NCBI RefSeq assembly: GCF_014207445.1
Contig: NZ_JACHEM010000024.1
Span: forward strand, 1 to 50,650
DNA length: 50,650 nucleotides
Reading direction: 5' to 3'
From: Streptomyces candidus
Lineage (GTDB): Bacteria; Actinomycetota; Actinomycetes; Streptomycetales; Streptomycetaceae
Shown: positions 28,844 through 37,473 of the stretch, one piece after another
Position numbering within the stretch: position 1 is the first letter of the stretch
Layout of the letters: every line of letters starts with the position of its first letter
Position numbers and translations under genes: made by a program
The notes under the pieces: model-generated
Databases searched by the model: none
Told to the model about the DNA's origin: nothing
The model's input: the letters and a program-made list of their open reading frames with translations, nothing else

Positions 28844-30226
28844 GTGCCGAAGAACGTGAAGAACCGCCGTAAGAGCCACGCCGAGCGTGAGCGCATCAAG
28901 CAGAAGAAGGCCGCCAGCGGCGCCTCGTACACCTCCGCCCAGTCGGGCACCGCACATCGCCACCTGGGCCCGGAGATCGGCCCCGTCGACAGTTCCGGGT
29001 TCGGTGCCGACCGGCGGGCCGACATGAGCACCGCCTCCGCGCTGATCGGCGCATGTATCGAGCAGTGCAAGCCGTGCCAGGCCAGCCTCGCGGACAAGGT
29101 CCTGAGCGGGGACCGGCTCGTCATCGCCAGCCTGGCCGGCAGCGTCTACTCCCTGCTGCCCTCCCCTGGCTTCGCGGCCTCCCCCACCACCCAGCGCTTC
29201 CACTCCGTGGCCAGGGGAAGCGGTCGCAGCGGTGATGGCAGTGAGGTCCTCGCGATGGTCGAGGCCCTGACGGCGGAGGACCTGGAGTCCTTGCTGGAGG
29301 ACACCCTGGACGTGTGGGCGGCCGCCGCGCCGCCGCGTCCGGAGCCCGCGGCCGCCACCCCGGCCGGAGGTGCGGAACCGGACGCGGAGGAACTGCGCCG
29401 CTACACCGGGGCGGGCGCCACCGCTTACCTGATGAGTGCGGGCGCCGACCAGCTGCTGAGCGCGCAGGAGATGGCGGAGCTGCCCCTGCACGCGGAGAAG
29501 TCCGAGGCCGCGGGCGATCCGGTGGTCTGCTTCCTGTGTGACGCGGCGATCGACGTGACCGCCGAACCCGAGGTCCACATCGGCCTCACCACTCGCACCC
29601 TGTCCATCGACGGCCGATCGCTCGACACGGTGCAGCCGGTATGGACGCACCCGGCATGCGGGCGGGCGCGGATCTGGGCGTGGTCGGAGCTGATGGCCGC
29701 ACGGCAGAGCCGGGGCCTCTACGTCAGTCCAGAGGACCGGCAGCCGGAGCCGGCGAGGGGACTGAAGGGACCGAAGAACGCGGACTACACGCACTTCAGT
29801 CTCGCCCGCAATCCGGGCGGCGGCGGGATGGTGCCGGTGGTGCTCGTGGAGCCGGGCGAGCCCGACGAACACGGGATCGAGGGCTATCTGGCGGCCCGGC
29901 TGTCCGAGGGGTTCAAGCCGGTCGACCTGACCGGGGGCGAGCCCTTTCCGGTGCTCACCGGATGGCATCTGCGGTGCGAGCGGGGCCGGATGGTGTCGGT
30001 GATGCGGGCAGGCGCCGGGGCCTGGTACCGGCAGGAAGGCGGGTACGCGACGCCCGGCAAGTGGCGGCAGGCCGCCCGTACCCAGGGCCAGGCGCTACTC
30101 CTGGTCGTGCCCGCCGGCAGTGTGGGCGAACGGCAGGGCGACGACTGGCTGGCGGCGATGAACCGTACCGCCGGGGCCGGTCACCTCCTCGGCGGTCTCG
30201 TCGCGGTCCGCGGGACGCTGTCGTGA
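28844..30226 (+). CDS. Unknown 460-aa protein, first of coupled three-gene operon
   Basis: Starts at GTG 28844. A basic N-terminus (KNVKNRRKSHAERERIKQKK) is followed by helices, with CIEQCKPC near residues 71-78. After an alanine/proline linker (about 155-180) a zinc-ribbon-like unit appears (VVCFLCDAAI near 228, HPAC near 268). The C-terminal third is beta-rich and repetitive (FPVLTGWHLRCERGRMVSVM, then YRQEGGYATPGKWRQAARTQ). No family recognised. Its TGA overlaps the GTG of the next gene. The basic start and cysteine clusters hint at nucleic-acid binding, an inference. Confidence 0.7.
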   Translation: MPKNVKNRRKSHAERERIKQKKAASGASYTSAQSGTAHRHLGPEIGPVDSSGFGADRRADMSTASALIGACIEQCKPCQASLADKVLSGDRLVIASLAGSVYSLLPSPGFAASPTTQRFHSVARGSGRSGDGSEVLAMVEALTAEDLESLLEDTLDVWAAAAPPRPEPAAATPAGGAEPDAEELRRYTGAGATAYLMSAGADQLLSAQEMAELPLHAEKSEAAGDPVVCFLCDAAIDVTAEPEVHIGLTTRTLSIDGRSLDTVQPVWTHPACGRARIWAWSELMAARQSRGLYVSPEDRQPEPARGLKGPKNADYTHFSLARNPGGGGMVPVVLVEPGEPDEHGIEGYLAARLSEGFKPVDLTGGEPFPVLTGWHLRCERGRMVSVMRAGAGAWYRQEGGYATPGKWRQAARTQGQALLLVVPAGSVGERQGDDWLAAMNRTAGAGHLLGGLVAVRGTLS

Positions 30227-31587
30227 GCCGCCGCCAGACCCTGCCCGGGGTCGCCCGCGTCCGGATCACCGGCGACGAGAGCGCAACGGAGGCTCTGCTC
30301 GACGTGCTCGCGGAGCACTTCACCGTGACGGACCCGGCCCCCTACAGCGGTGGCCGCAACTACCTGGAAGTCGATACCCGCGGCCACACTCCGCGCGACG
30401 GTGACGCCGCGCCCGAGGGACCCGTGAAGGCGCGGGCCTCGGAGCACCGGCCCGCCGAAGTCCCCACCACCGTGGCGGTGATGATGGCACGCCAGATCCA
30501 CGCGGCGCACCTGAACTTGAGCGCCTTCCGGAACCTGGTGCAGGAGTACGGCGAGGGCCTGGTCCCCGAATGGCCAAAGCCCGGTCAGGCCCCGGACAAC
30601 CCCGTGGCCCGGACTCTCGGTGAGGCGTCGCGGCTGCTGTACGAGCTGCGGGAGTGGAGCAGCCACAGCGCCCACGTCTCGGGAGCGGTCTCCGTACTGC
30701 CGGAGGTCATCGCGGCGTCCGAGGAACAGCGCCGGGCCGAAGCGGTGCTCTACCCGCCGGGCGGGTGGTGCCCGCTGCCCGGCGGGACAATGCCGCGCCC
30801 CGGTGAGGAGCGGCCGGAGGAACCCCTGGAGCACCCGGTCACGACGCAGCTGCTCGGGCCGGTGCCCGAGAAGCGCTACAGCGCACGGGCCTCGGGGAAA
30901 TCGGTGCAGCGGGCGCTTCCCGCGGTCAAGGACACCCCGGCCGCCGCCGTGTGGGAGGCGGAGCGGTCCTTGTCCGCCTTCGTCTGCCAGCACTGGGAGG
31001 CGCCCGGCGACACACCGGCCGATCTCGCGGCCGCCGTCGACGGCCTGGACGAGCTCGCGGACACCTTCACCAGCGCGTGCACCTCCACCCTCGGCGAGAT
31101 CAAGCGGCGCCTTGACGAGGGGCTACTGGTCGGCGTCGACGAACCCGCCTTCAACGACGCGGCGGCCGCCGTGCGCGCGCAGCTGGGCATCGAGCCGGAC
31201 CGGGTGCCCCGGCTCGCGTACGCCCTGTCGCGCGTACGCGGGGCGATGGCCGGGGCGCGGGCCGCGATGCCCACAGCGCTGGACGACGATCACGCTTTCG
31301 ACGCCCTTGCCCGGACCAGGGTGCTCGGGGCGCTCGACGGGAAGTCGCTCACGGTGGTCCGCCGCGAGTTGGGGAGTGAGCGGCACTGGCAGCGGCAACG
31401 CTCGAAGACGCGCGTTCCGGACTACACCGCGGCGGACTGGCTCAACAGGGCCATGCACTGGATGCACGCCGCCGGTGCGGGTGCGTACAACCATGGGGCC
31501 CACCTGGCCGCCGAACGGCACCCGAGAAGTTCGGGCCTGCCGATGGGGACGCCGACCGCCGCCGGGGAAGACGGAGGCCACCAGTGA
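30223..31587 (+). CDS. Unknown 454-aa protein, second of the operon
   Basis: Begins at GTG 30223 inside the stop of the first gene (GTGA). The N-terminal 80 residues look like a small alpha/beta domain (GVARVRITGDESATEALLDV, then LAEHFTVTDPAPYSGGRNYL). The remainder is almost wholly helical (TVAVMMARQIHAAHLNLSAF; WTDH-like and DELADTFTSACTSTLGEIKR segments). No catalytic motif or membrane helix. Its own stop overlaps the start of the third gene. No homologue that I know. Confidence 0.7.
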   Translation: MSRRQTLPGVARVRITGDESATEALLDVLAEHFTVTDPAPYSGGRNYLEVDTRGHTPRDGDAAPEGPVKARASEHRPAEVPTTVAVMMARQIHAAHLNLSAFRNLVQEYGEGLVPEWPKPGQAPDNPVARTLGEASRLLYELREWSSHSAHVSGAVSVLPEVIAASEEQRRAEAVLYPPGGWCPLPGGTMPRPGEERPEEPLEHPVTTQLLGPVPEKRYSARASGKSVQRALPAVKDTPAAAVWEAERSLSAFVCQHWEAPGDTPADLAAAVDGLDELADTFTSACTSTLGEIKRRLDEGLLVGVDEPAFNDAAAAVRAQLGIEPDRVPRLAYALSRVRGAMAGARAAMPTALDDDHAFDALARTRVLGALDGKSLTVVRRELGSERHWQRQRSKTRVPDYTAADWLNRAMHWMHAAGAGAYNHGAHLAAERHPRSSGLPMGTPTAAGEDGGHQ

Positions 31588-32207
31588 CTACAGACAGCAC
31601 ACGGGCGGCCGCCGGTACCGAGTTGATGGCTCTCGGTCTCATCCGGGCTCTACTCGGCGGGGTGCTGGCAAAGCAGGGCCTGGAGCAGACGGTCGACCAG
31701 GCCCGCGGGTCCCTCCGCGAGGCGCTGGCCTACCAGAGCCGGTGGGCAGGGCAGGCGGACCTGCGCACGGAGGTGGCGCCCGTCGCGTGCGCGCTGGCGC
31801 GTACGGCTGTCGCCGCGTTGGTCATCACCCAGGACGGTGACCCGACGGCGGTGGAGAACTGGCTTGCCATCCAGGCCCGTACGGTGCGAGAGCACCAGGC
31901 AGACCTGGCTGTCGAGCACCCGGCGGACTCCGTCGTCATCGCCGCCGCCAAGGTGTTCGCTGATGAGCTGCGGGAGCCGAAAGGCGCCGGCCAGGCTGCG
32001 GCCGCCGAGAGGCGGGAGCGGCGCGCCACCGCCCTGATGCTGAAGTGGGCCCGCCCGGGGGCAAGCGCCACGGACCACGTCGAGCTGCTGCTGGCCGGGG
32101 GCTGGTTCGCGTCGAAGATGCTCGCGTACGCCTTCGCGTTCGAGGAGGACAGGATCATCAGCTACATCGACGACCATGCGCGTGCGCTGTTCGCTGCGGG
32201 GCGCTGA
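31584..32207 (+). CDS. Unknown 207-aa protein, third of the operon
   Basis: Starts at GTG 31584 (GTGA overlap). Helical throughout: ELMALGLIRALLGGVLAKQG, then LAYQSRWAGQADLRTEVAPV and a C-terminal ISYIDDHARALFAAGR. No motif recognised. A 9-bp terminator follows 13 bp downstream, so the operon ends here. Three genes fused by 4-base overlaps usually make a fixed-stoichiometry complex, which is the main clue to function. Confidence 0.7.
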   Translation: MTTDSTRAAAGTELMALGLIRALLGGVLAKQGLEQTVDQARGSLREALAYQSRWAGQADLRTEVAPVACALARTAVAALVITQDGDPTAVENWLAIQARTVREHQADLAVEHPADSVVIAAAKVFADELREPKGAGQAAAAERRERRATALMLKWARPGASATDHVELLLAGGWFASKMLAYAFAFEEDRIISYIDDHARALFAAGR

Positions 32208-32220
32208 GTGAGGGAACCCG

Positions 32221-32253
32221 CCTGACCGCCTCCTCTCGGGGCGTGCGGTCAGG
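32221..32253 (+). terminator. Terminator of the three-gene operon
   Basis: CCTGACCGC (32221-32229) pairs with GCGGTCAGG (32245-32253), loop 15 nt. It also overlaps the end of a possible minus-strand gene at 32249. Confidence 0.65.
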
Positions 32254-32503
32254 CTGCCGGGATGAGTTCCAGTGCCTGGATCAGGGTGCCGATCCGGGCG
32301 CGCGGGTGGCGGACATCCTGGCGTACTCGGGCCTGGCCCCGGGTGTCGGTTCGCCGGTTGTCAGAGGCGTGTGGCAGGGTGGAACACAGCTCGACCGCAG
32401 CACCACTACGGATCGCAGAACAGCCTCCTCGGACGCTGAAGCTGTCGTTCTTCTCCGTGCCCTTCGGGGCGCGGCTCTGCGAAACCTCTGCGGATTGAGT
32501 CAC
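32249..32503 (-). CDS. Doubtful small gene
   Basis: An 84-residue frame from GTG 32503 lying between two terminator hairpins. GC bias at wobble positions is moderate, no ribosome site is visible, and the only notable segment is a helical end (RARIGTLIQALELIPAA). It may be a remnant. Kept because the interval would otherwise be empty. Confidence 0.3.
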   Translation of the reverse strand: MTQSAEVSQSRAPKGTEKNDSFSVRGGCSAIRSGAAVELCSTLPHASDNRRTDTRGQARVRQDVRHPRARIGTLIQALELIPAA

Positions 32504-32517
32504 TCTACGGAGTGTTG

Positions 32518-32549
32518 AAGGGCCGCCCCCGTTCGCAGGGGCGGCCCTT
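32518..32549. terminator. Terminator hairpin
   Basis: AAGGGCCGCCCC (32518-32529) and GGGGCGGCCCTT (32538-32549), 12 bp, 8-nt loop. Confidence 0.7.
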
Positions 32550-32631
32550 CGTCGTGACCGGTCACCCCTGCGGAGCTGATCCTGTCGTTGTCGCTGATCC
32601 CCGCGCATCGGCGAGAGTCAGTATGGCCAAA

Positions 32632-32681
32632 CGTTGTACGGGGAGGGATGAGTACGCGTACCCATCCCTCCCCGTACAACG
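32632..32681 (-). terminator. 19-bp hairpin, likely bidirectional terminator
   Basis: Arms 32632-32650 and 32663-32681 (core GTTGTACGGGGAGGG) are perfect over 19 bp, and the loop itself contains GTACGCGTAC. It lies 39 bp beyond the stop of the membrane-protein gene at 32721. Confidence 0.75.
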
Positions 32682-32720
32682 GCGCGGCCTGGCCCGGCTT
32701 CGCGGGCGGTGCCGTCCGTC

Positions 32721-33140
32721 CTACTGCGGGCTGCCCTCGCTGTGCGCCCAGGCCTCCTGCTGGAACTTCCGGTACCACCGCGGGGAGTAGATGCCCTCTC
32801 CGCGGGCCCGCGCCATCACCAGCAGGAACGTGCCCACGGACAGGGCCACCAAGGCCACCACGATGAGGCCGAAGACCAGCAGTACATGGCCCTTGAGGAT
32901 CGTCGCGACCTGGGCGGCCCCGTAGGCGGTAACGGTGAGGACCCCGCACACCACCAGTCGCTGCCACAGCGGCGATCCGCTCGCCCACCAGCGCCGCAGT
33001 TGTGCGTACATCGCTTCTCCCCAAGGTCGTCCGTGACTGTCGTTCTGAACCACGATCCTCTTGTTCCTGCCCGGTTGCGTGGTCATCGAGCCGCTCTGCG
33101 GTGGAGGATCGGCGCCGGAGGCACCGTGCCGCCGGTTCAC
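32721..33140 (-). CDS. Small membrane protein coupled to the recombinase
   Basis: A 139-aa product if it starts at GTG 33140 (GTGA overlap with the recombinase stop); an internal ATG at 33086 is the alternative and lacks a good ribosome site. After a basic N-terminus come two membrane helices (LWQRLVVCGVLTVTAYGAAQ and VLLVFGLIVVALVALSVGTF), then a charged tail (YSPRWYRKFQQEAWAHSEG). No family recognised. Confidence 0.75.
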   Translation of the reverse strand: MNRRHGASGADPPPQSGSMTTQPGRNKRIVVQNDSHGRPWGEAMYAQLRRWWASGSPLWQRLVVCGVLTVTAYGAAQVATILKGHVLLVFGLIVVALVALSVGTFLLVMARARGEGIYSPRWYRKFQQEAWAHSEGSPQ

Positions 33141-34387
33141 GCCCGTTCCAGGGCGTCCAGCAGCAGCTCGTTGTACCCCGCCGCCGGAAGGTCGTCATTG
33201 GCGAGCTTGGCCTGGTGGAGGAGTTTGAGGACGGTGGTGTGGTCGGTCCGTGCCCACGCCGCCCGCGTCGTGTCCCGAAGGGTGCGCCGGGCCCGCAGAA
33301 CCGTGGGGTCTGTCTCGTCGCCGGCAGACGCGCGCGCGGCGTGGAAGGCGTCGACGGCCTTGACCGTCTTCGCCATCGCGGCCGCCGTCTTCTTCTTCTC
33401 CCCCTCCTCCGGCAGCAGGGGGTTGAGCACCACGGCCGGACCCCAGCGCGGGGTTTTCGCCCCGGCCGCCTGCTCGGCGGCGTAGGCGCTGCGGTGCTCC
33501 TGCACCCCGAGCCGCAGTTGCTCCAGGCCCTCCGGCAGCTCCCAGCCCTTCCCGCCGACGCCGGTCACCGCACGCTTGAGCTCCTCGACCTGGGCGACGT
33601 AGCTCTCGATGAGCCCCTTCCTGCCCAGCGGGGTACCGCGCCGGTAGGCACCGTGGCCGTGGGACACGAGCAGCGAACGGGCGCCTCCTTGAAGGCCCGT
33701 GAGCAACTGCGCCCTGATCGGCAGCCAGTTCTCCACGGCTGCCTGGGTGATGGGCGAGACCGGCCACACTTCGGTGAGGTGCAGGTCCGAGGCGACGGCC
33801 TGCGGGTTGCGGACGATCTTCACCCACGACAGATCGGGAGCGAGGTCGGCAATGCCGCAGGCGCAGAGCTCACCCGTGCGCGGGGCGGCGTCCAGGACCA
33901 TGCCAATGACGACGAGGAGCCGGGCACGGCCGGGGTCGGAGGGCTGCTTTTCCACCTGCGTCTTCAGTTCGTTGTGCAGCTGACTGCGGGCCCAGGCGGG
34001 CATCGTCGCCTTCCGGGGCGGCTTGGGGTAGGAAATGGCGCCGCTGGGGACACCCGCCTCGCGGGCCAGCCGGCGCAGGACGCTCGACCTGCGCCGCTGC
34101 GAGGTGGTCACCCCCTTGGGGTTGTTCTTGTATCCCCGCAGGCGCAGCTCCCCGTTGTCGGTCATCTCGCACAGGGCGGTGGCCCCGGGGCCGAGCAGCT
34201 TCCGCATTGACGTGCCGTACTGCGCCTTGTAGTCCTCCAGCTTCAGCGCCTCCCGGATTGTGCCGTGGACCCAGCGCACATGCTTCTTCACGCCTTCGGT
34301 GGTCTCCGGGTCGTCCAGCACCCCCTGGATCAGCGCGGGCAGCTCCTCGACCGCCGGGAAGCGATCTTCGTCGGTGCTCGTGGACAC
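33137..34387 (-). CDS. Divergent tyrosine-recombinase-like integrase
   Basis: A 416-aa protein, GTG 34387 after CGGAGGGAG (preferred to the GTG seven codons upstream). An N-terminal helical domain carries RWVHGTIREALKLEDYKAQY. A central block, LLVVIGMVLDAAPRTGELCA, holds the likely first catalytic arginine. Towards the end LRDTTRAAWARTDHTTVLKL and AAGYNELLLDAL could supply the second arginine and the tyrosine, but the usual H-x-x-R box is degenerate. So it is either a diverged integrase or an inactive one. The AGGTTAATTATCCCCCTG sequence lies 28 bp upstream. Confidence 0.6.
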   Translation of the reverse strand: MSTSTDEDRFPAVEELPALIQGVLDDPETTEGVKKHVRWVHGTIREALKLEDYKAQYGTSMRKLLGPGATALCEMTDNGELRLRGYKNNPKGVTTSQRRRSSVLRRLAREAGVPSGAISYPKPPRKATMPAWARSQLHNELKTQVEKQPSDPGRARLLVVIGMVLDAAPRTGELCACGIADLAPDLSWVKIVRNPQAVASDLHLTEVWPVSPITQAAVENWLPIRAQLLTGLQGGARSLLVSHGHGAYRRGTPLGRKGLIESYVAQVEELKRAVTGVGGKGWELPEGLEQLRLGVQEHRSAYAAEQAAGAKTPRWGPAVVLNPLLPEEGEKKKTAAAMAKTVKAVDAFHAARASAGDETDPTVLRARRTLRDTTRAAWARTDHTTVLKLLHQAKLANDDLPAAGYNELLLDALERA

Positions 34388-34414
34388 CCTGACTCCCTCC
34401 GAGATCACAGATGC

Positions 34415-34432
34415 AGGTTAATTATCCCCCTG
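34415..34432 (+). repeat. 18-bp repeat beside the recombinase, possible att site
   Basis: AGGTTAATTATCCCCCTG is identical to 24614-24631 (same orientation, 9.8 kb away), and its 15-16-bp core is inverted at 24376. It may be an attachment or operator site. Its TTAATT also makes an acceptable -35 for TAGCAT (34442-34447) in front of the rightward gene at 34523. Confidence 0.6.
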
Positions 34433-34522
34433 CCGACTTGGTAGCATTCTGCACCATCAAGACGGCATCCGATCCGTGTAGGTTCGTCGGATTCCCCCGC
34501 AGTACTGAGGAGAAGAGAACCG

Positions 34523-34825
34523 ATGGCGAAGAAGGCACCCCCCACGAAGCAGGTGACCGCCGACATCCCCGGCCACTGGGAGATCGCCGCCGCTATTGGC
34601 CGGGGCTTGGTCGCTTCGGTCGCTGATCTGTCGTATGAAATGCGTAACGGCCGGTGGGAGCAGGCGGGGACCGTCACCGTGCAGGGTCCCGGCCTCGACC
34701 GCACCCGCACCAGGACCGGCGAAGACGCCGAGCGGACATTCGCGCCTGGGGAGCCCGGTCACCACATCCCCGACTGGCTGACCGACCTCATCGACGAGCA
34801 CCGCCCGCGCCCGGACACCGACTGA
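34523..34825 (+). CDS. Unknown 100-aa protein
   Basis: ATG 34523 with GAGGAGAAGAG upstream. A basic N-terminus (AKKAPPTKQV), then EIAAAIGRGLVASVADLSYE and an acidic C-terminus. No known family. It is divergent from the recombinase gene and shares its promoter region. Confidence 0.65.
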   Translation: MAKKAPPTKQVTADIPGHWEIAAAIGRGLVASVADLSYEMRNGRWEQAGTVTVQGPGLDRTRTRTGEDAERTFAPGEPGHHIPDWLTDLIDEHRPRPDTD

Positions 34826-34912
34826 TCTCAGCCGCTTCTGGGCATCTTCACCGACGGCAGGCCGAGCGGCATACGCTCGTACGGACCGAACGTGCACCAG
34901 AGGGGGCTTTCC

Positions 34913-35338
34913 GTGACGACACAGTTGCCGGACATCTTCGAGACCCGCCAGGCGAAGGCTTTCCGCGATGCCCTCATGGCCGGTGACGTGGAGCAGGCCA
35001 AGAAGATCGAGGACCACCTGCTGGCCGAGGCAGCCACCAGCCCCGAGGACCGCGAACTCCTTGCCGACCAGCTGCGCGCGGCGATGCTGTTTCGCGCGTA
35101 CGTCGATGCCTCCGCCGCAGGTGACGAGGCCGCGGCCCTGACGTTTCAGGGGCTCCTGACGACAATGTGTTCGCCAGAGACGGTTAAGACGACCCTCATG
35201 AGCGGCCTTCTCTACTCGGGTCTTGAGCTGGGCTCGCTGCCGGCGAAAGACCACGACCACCTCACGGAGTGGATGAACGGGGCCGACGTGGGCGAGGAGA
35301 TGAAGGCCCGCCTGGCAAGCATCACGCGCACGCCGTAG
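34913..35338 (+). CDS. Unknown 141-aa helical protein
   Basis: Starts at GTG 34913, six bases after AGAGGGGG. A helical-repeat-like acidic protein (FETRQAKAFRDALMAGDVEQ, then AKKIEDHLLAEAATSPEDRE). No motif recognised. Similar in size and style to the next two genes, which suggests a row of small plasmid cargo genes. Confidence 0.65.
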   Translation: MTTQLPDIFETRQAKAFRDALMAGDVEQAKKIEDHLLAEAATSPEDRELLADQLRAAMLFRAYVDASAAGDEAAALTFQGLLTTMCSPETVKTTLMSGLLYSGLELGSLPAKDHDHLTEWMNGADVGEEMKARLASITRTP

Positions 35339-35443
35339 CACCATCTCGCGCTCGACCTCTCGTCTACCTCAAGCCGGGACTGAAGGTCCACGGCATGTGG
35401 GTACCGTCACCGACAGCAGGTGGCAGCAGGGGAGGAAGACACA

Positions 35444-35773
35444 GTGACCAACATTGTCAGTAAGTTCTTCGCACGCCGCAGAGTTGGCCGCATCGCCGTC
35501 GCGGCGCTGCTGGCGAACGAACTCGAAAACGGTGATCTCCAGGAACGGATCGCGGCGTGCCTGGAAGACCGCGGCGCCGACCCGGTACTGCGGGAGGCGG
35601 TGGCCAAGCAGCTCGCAGAATTCCGGCGTACGACCGATCGAGGCATGAAGCTCGCTCAGCTGACCGAGCTTGCCGCCTCCGAGGAACACGGCGTGACCAC
35701 GTTCTTCGTGAACATCGAGGCGGCGGACCGGTGCGCCGAACGCCTTCTTCCCGTCAGTCGGAGCGTCGCGTGA
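35444..35773 (+). CDS. Unknown 109-aa protein
   Basis: GTG 35444 follows GGGGAGG. The product (SKFFARRRVGRIAVAALLAN, then LQERIAACLEDRGADPVLRE) is helical and basic at first, then acidic. Its TGA overlaps the ATG of the next gene (TGATG), so the two are coupled. Confidence 0.65.
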   Translation: MTNIVSKFFARRRVGRIAVAALLANELENGDLQERIAACLEDRGADPVLREAVAKQLAEFRRTTDRGMKLAQLTELAASEEHGVTTFFVNIEAADRCAERLLPVSRSVA

Positions 35774-36384
35774 TGGAAACCGCACCCACCGCAGCAACAC
35801 CCGACCGTCCCGGCGGCCTTCCCCGGGACGACAGCAGCCTCCCGTTCCTCGCGGCGACCTGCGCCGTCGGATGCATGGCATCGGCCATCACGGTCACCTC
35901 CCACGCCCGCCTTCCCTTCGATCACCTGTGGCTGTCCGGAGCCGTGTGGGCCGGGGCGGCCGGCATCGGCTTCGCCGCCGGGTGGGGCCTGTTCCGCCTC
36001 TTCGGGTTTCAGCGGCGCACGCTGACCCCGAGGCTCGCAGTGATCTCGCTGGCCCTGGCCTTCGCCGCGGTGTGGGGCGTGAACAGCATCTCGTCGCACA
36101 TCTTCATGAGCTCCTGGGCCCGGTACGAAGCAGAACTAGGCGGTCCGGGCCAGTGCCTGGCCGCAACGCCGTACGGCAAGGACAACGCAAGTGTCGTCAC
36201 GTGGGCGGCCACGGGCGATGACCGCATGGAAATCTGGCCGGGCGGGTCCATCCCGCAGGGCACTCCGAAGGGGTACAAGTACCCGGTGCTCAAGCTGACG
36301 CACGCCGTCAACGGAGGTACGCGTCCACTGGCTCCGGCTGACGATGCGTCCCGGGAGCTGCTCCAGTCCTACGGCTGCCGCTGA
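35773..36384 (+). CDS. Membrane protein with extracytoplasmic tail
   Basis: A 203-aa protein coupled to the previous gene. Three hydrophobic helices occur (LAATCAVGCMASAITV, AVWAGAAGIGFAAGWGLFRL, LAVISLALAFAAVWGVNSI), then about 90 residues that probably lie outside the cell (CLAATPYGKDNASVVTWAAT, two cysteines). No family recognised. With the preceding gene it could form a cytosolic/membrane pair. Confidence 0.75.
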   Translation: METAPTAATPDRPGGLPRDDSSLPFLAATCAVGCMASAITVTSHARLPFDHLWLSGAVWAGAAGIGFAAGWGLFRLFGFQRRTLTPRLAVISLALAFAAVWGVNSISSHIFMSSWARYEAELGGPGQCLAATPYGKDNASVVTWAATGDDRMEIWPGGSIPQGTPKGYKYPVLKLTHAVNGGTRPLAPADDASRELLQSYGCR

Positions 36385-36425
36385 GCGCCACAGCAGACAA
36401 CATTCGCCTCGGTCTTTGATGGTCG

Positions 36426-36932
36426 TCAGGGCGTGTCGACGAGCAGCGACAGTTGCACGCCGAGCTGATGCTCCGGCTCGGCGTGCGGGACACCGTCCGC
36501 GCCCAGGAACAGATAGAAGTACCGCGTCGTAAACGGCCTCGACGTGGAGGACCCGCCCTTGGTGAGGCCGCTCAGCGCACCCGCAGAGTAGAGATGCGGC
36601 AGCCAGCTGGGACCCACGATCTCCCCCACCCAGGCCCGCGCCTCCGCCGGGTCGACTGCCTGGCGAGTGCCGAGCTGCTTGTGCTGCGCGGCAACCGACA
36701 GCGTCAACACGCTCCCTGCCCGACCCTGCCGCTCCAGGAGTACGGCCTGGTCGCTGATGTCCCCGACGATGGTGAGGACGGCATGCCGGTCGGTCACCGA
36801 GCGCACCGGTCCGAAGCGGCTTACGGGGGCCAGGCCGCCGCTACCGGCCGGGTCCGTGGAGAACAGGGCCGATCGAAAGCGCCGCAGGTCTTCCTGGTGC
36901 TTACGCAGCACAGTACGAATATCCACACACAT
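36426..36932 (-). CDS. Unknown 168-aa protein
   Basis: From ATG 36932. No ribosome site, but TAGCGT lies about 11 nt upstream, so a leaderless transcript is likely. The sequence is mixed alpha/beta (RHAVLTIVGDISDQAVLLER, FYLFLGADGVPHAEPEHQLG). No motif known. Convergent with the membrane protein gene, leaving about 40 bp between them. Confidence 0.6.
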   Translation of the reverse strand: MCVDIRTVLRKHQEDLRRFRSALFSTDPAGSGGLAPVSRFGPVRSVTDRHAVLTIVGDISDQAVLLERQGRAGSVLTLSVAAQHKQLGTRQAVDPAEARAWVGEIVGPSWLPHLYSAGALSGLTKGGSSTSRPFTTRYFYLFLGADGVPHAEPEHQLGVQLSLLVDTP

Positions 36933-37080
36933 GCCGCCGACGCTAACAAGCCGCCCTTGTGGTGCATCGGATCACCCCTACTCCTCGACCCGCACCCGAC
37001 CAGGCCCCACTCAAGGAGCGGGACAGTGTCGGCGAGGACTGAACCCTCGGCTCGGCCGGGGTGAGGTGAAGGCATGTTCG

Positions 37081-37407
37081 TCAAGCTGGGGCGGGTTCGG
37101 GGACTCCACCCGAAAGGGTGACGGCCGCCGCCCGGTTCGCCGCAGTGGCTAGCCGGGCGTAGTCGAGGACGGTCGCCCACAGCCAGCGCGCGCTGTGGTT
37201 GTCCTGCGCGGTCATGGCACAGGTGGCGTTACCCACTGCATGGCCCCACAGATCGCGTTGGTGGCCGCTGTGCTCGGCTTCGGCGGTCCGCAGCGCTGCC
37301 ACGATCGCGGCAGCGGGCGGAGGCTCATCGACATCCGTGCTCAGCCAGGGACGCACGGCCTCGGCGACGGCCACAGCGGTTGCGCGGGAGAAGGCGCTCT
37401 CACTCAT
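37081..37407 (-). CDS. Unknown 108-aa alanine-rich protein
   Basis: ATG 37407, no clear Shine-Dalgarno sequence. Helical (FSRATAVAVAEAVRPWLSTD, then AAAIVAALRTAEAEHSGHQR). Coding bias is good, which is the main support. Unknown function. Confidence 0.55.
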   Translation of the reverse strand: MSESAFSRATAVAVAEAVRPWLSTDVDEPPPAAAIVAALRTAEAEHSGHQRDLWGHAVGNATCAMTAQDNHSARWLWATVLDYARLATAANRAAAVTLSGGVPEPAPA

Positions 37408-37473
37408 GGCAACACCATGCCCGAGAACTCCTGCGCTGCGGCTCCTGGAGCGGACGGCCGCGGGGTTGACGCA

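Noticed and set aside
36453..37064. Plus-strand frame opposite the 168-aa gene
   Set aside because: Wobble bias and amino-acid composition favour the minus strand; the plus frame has no start signal.
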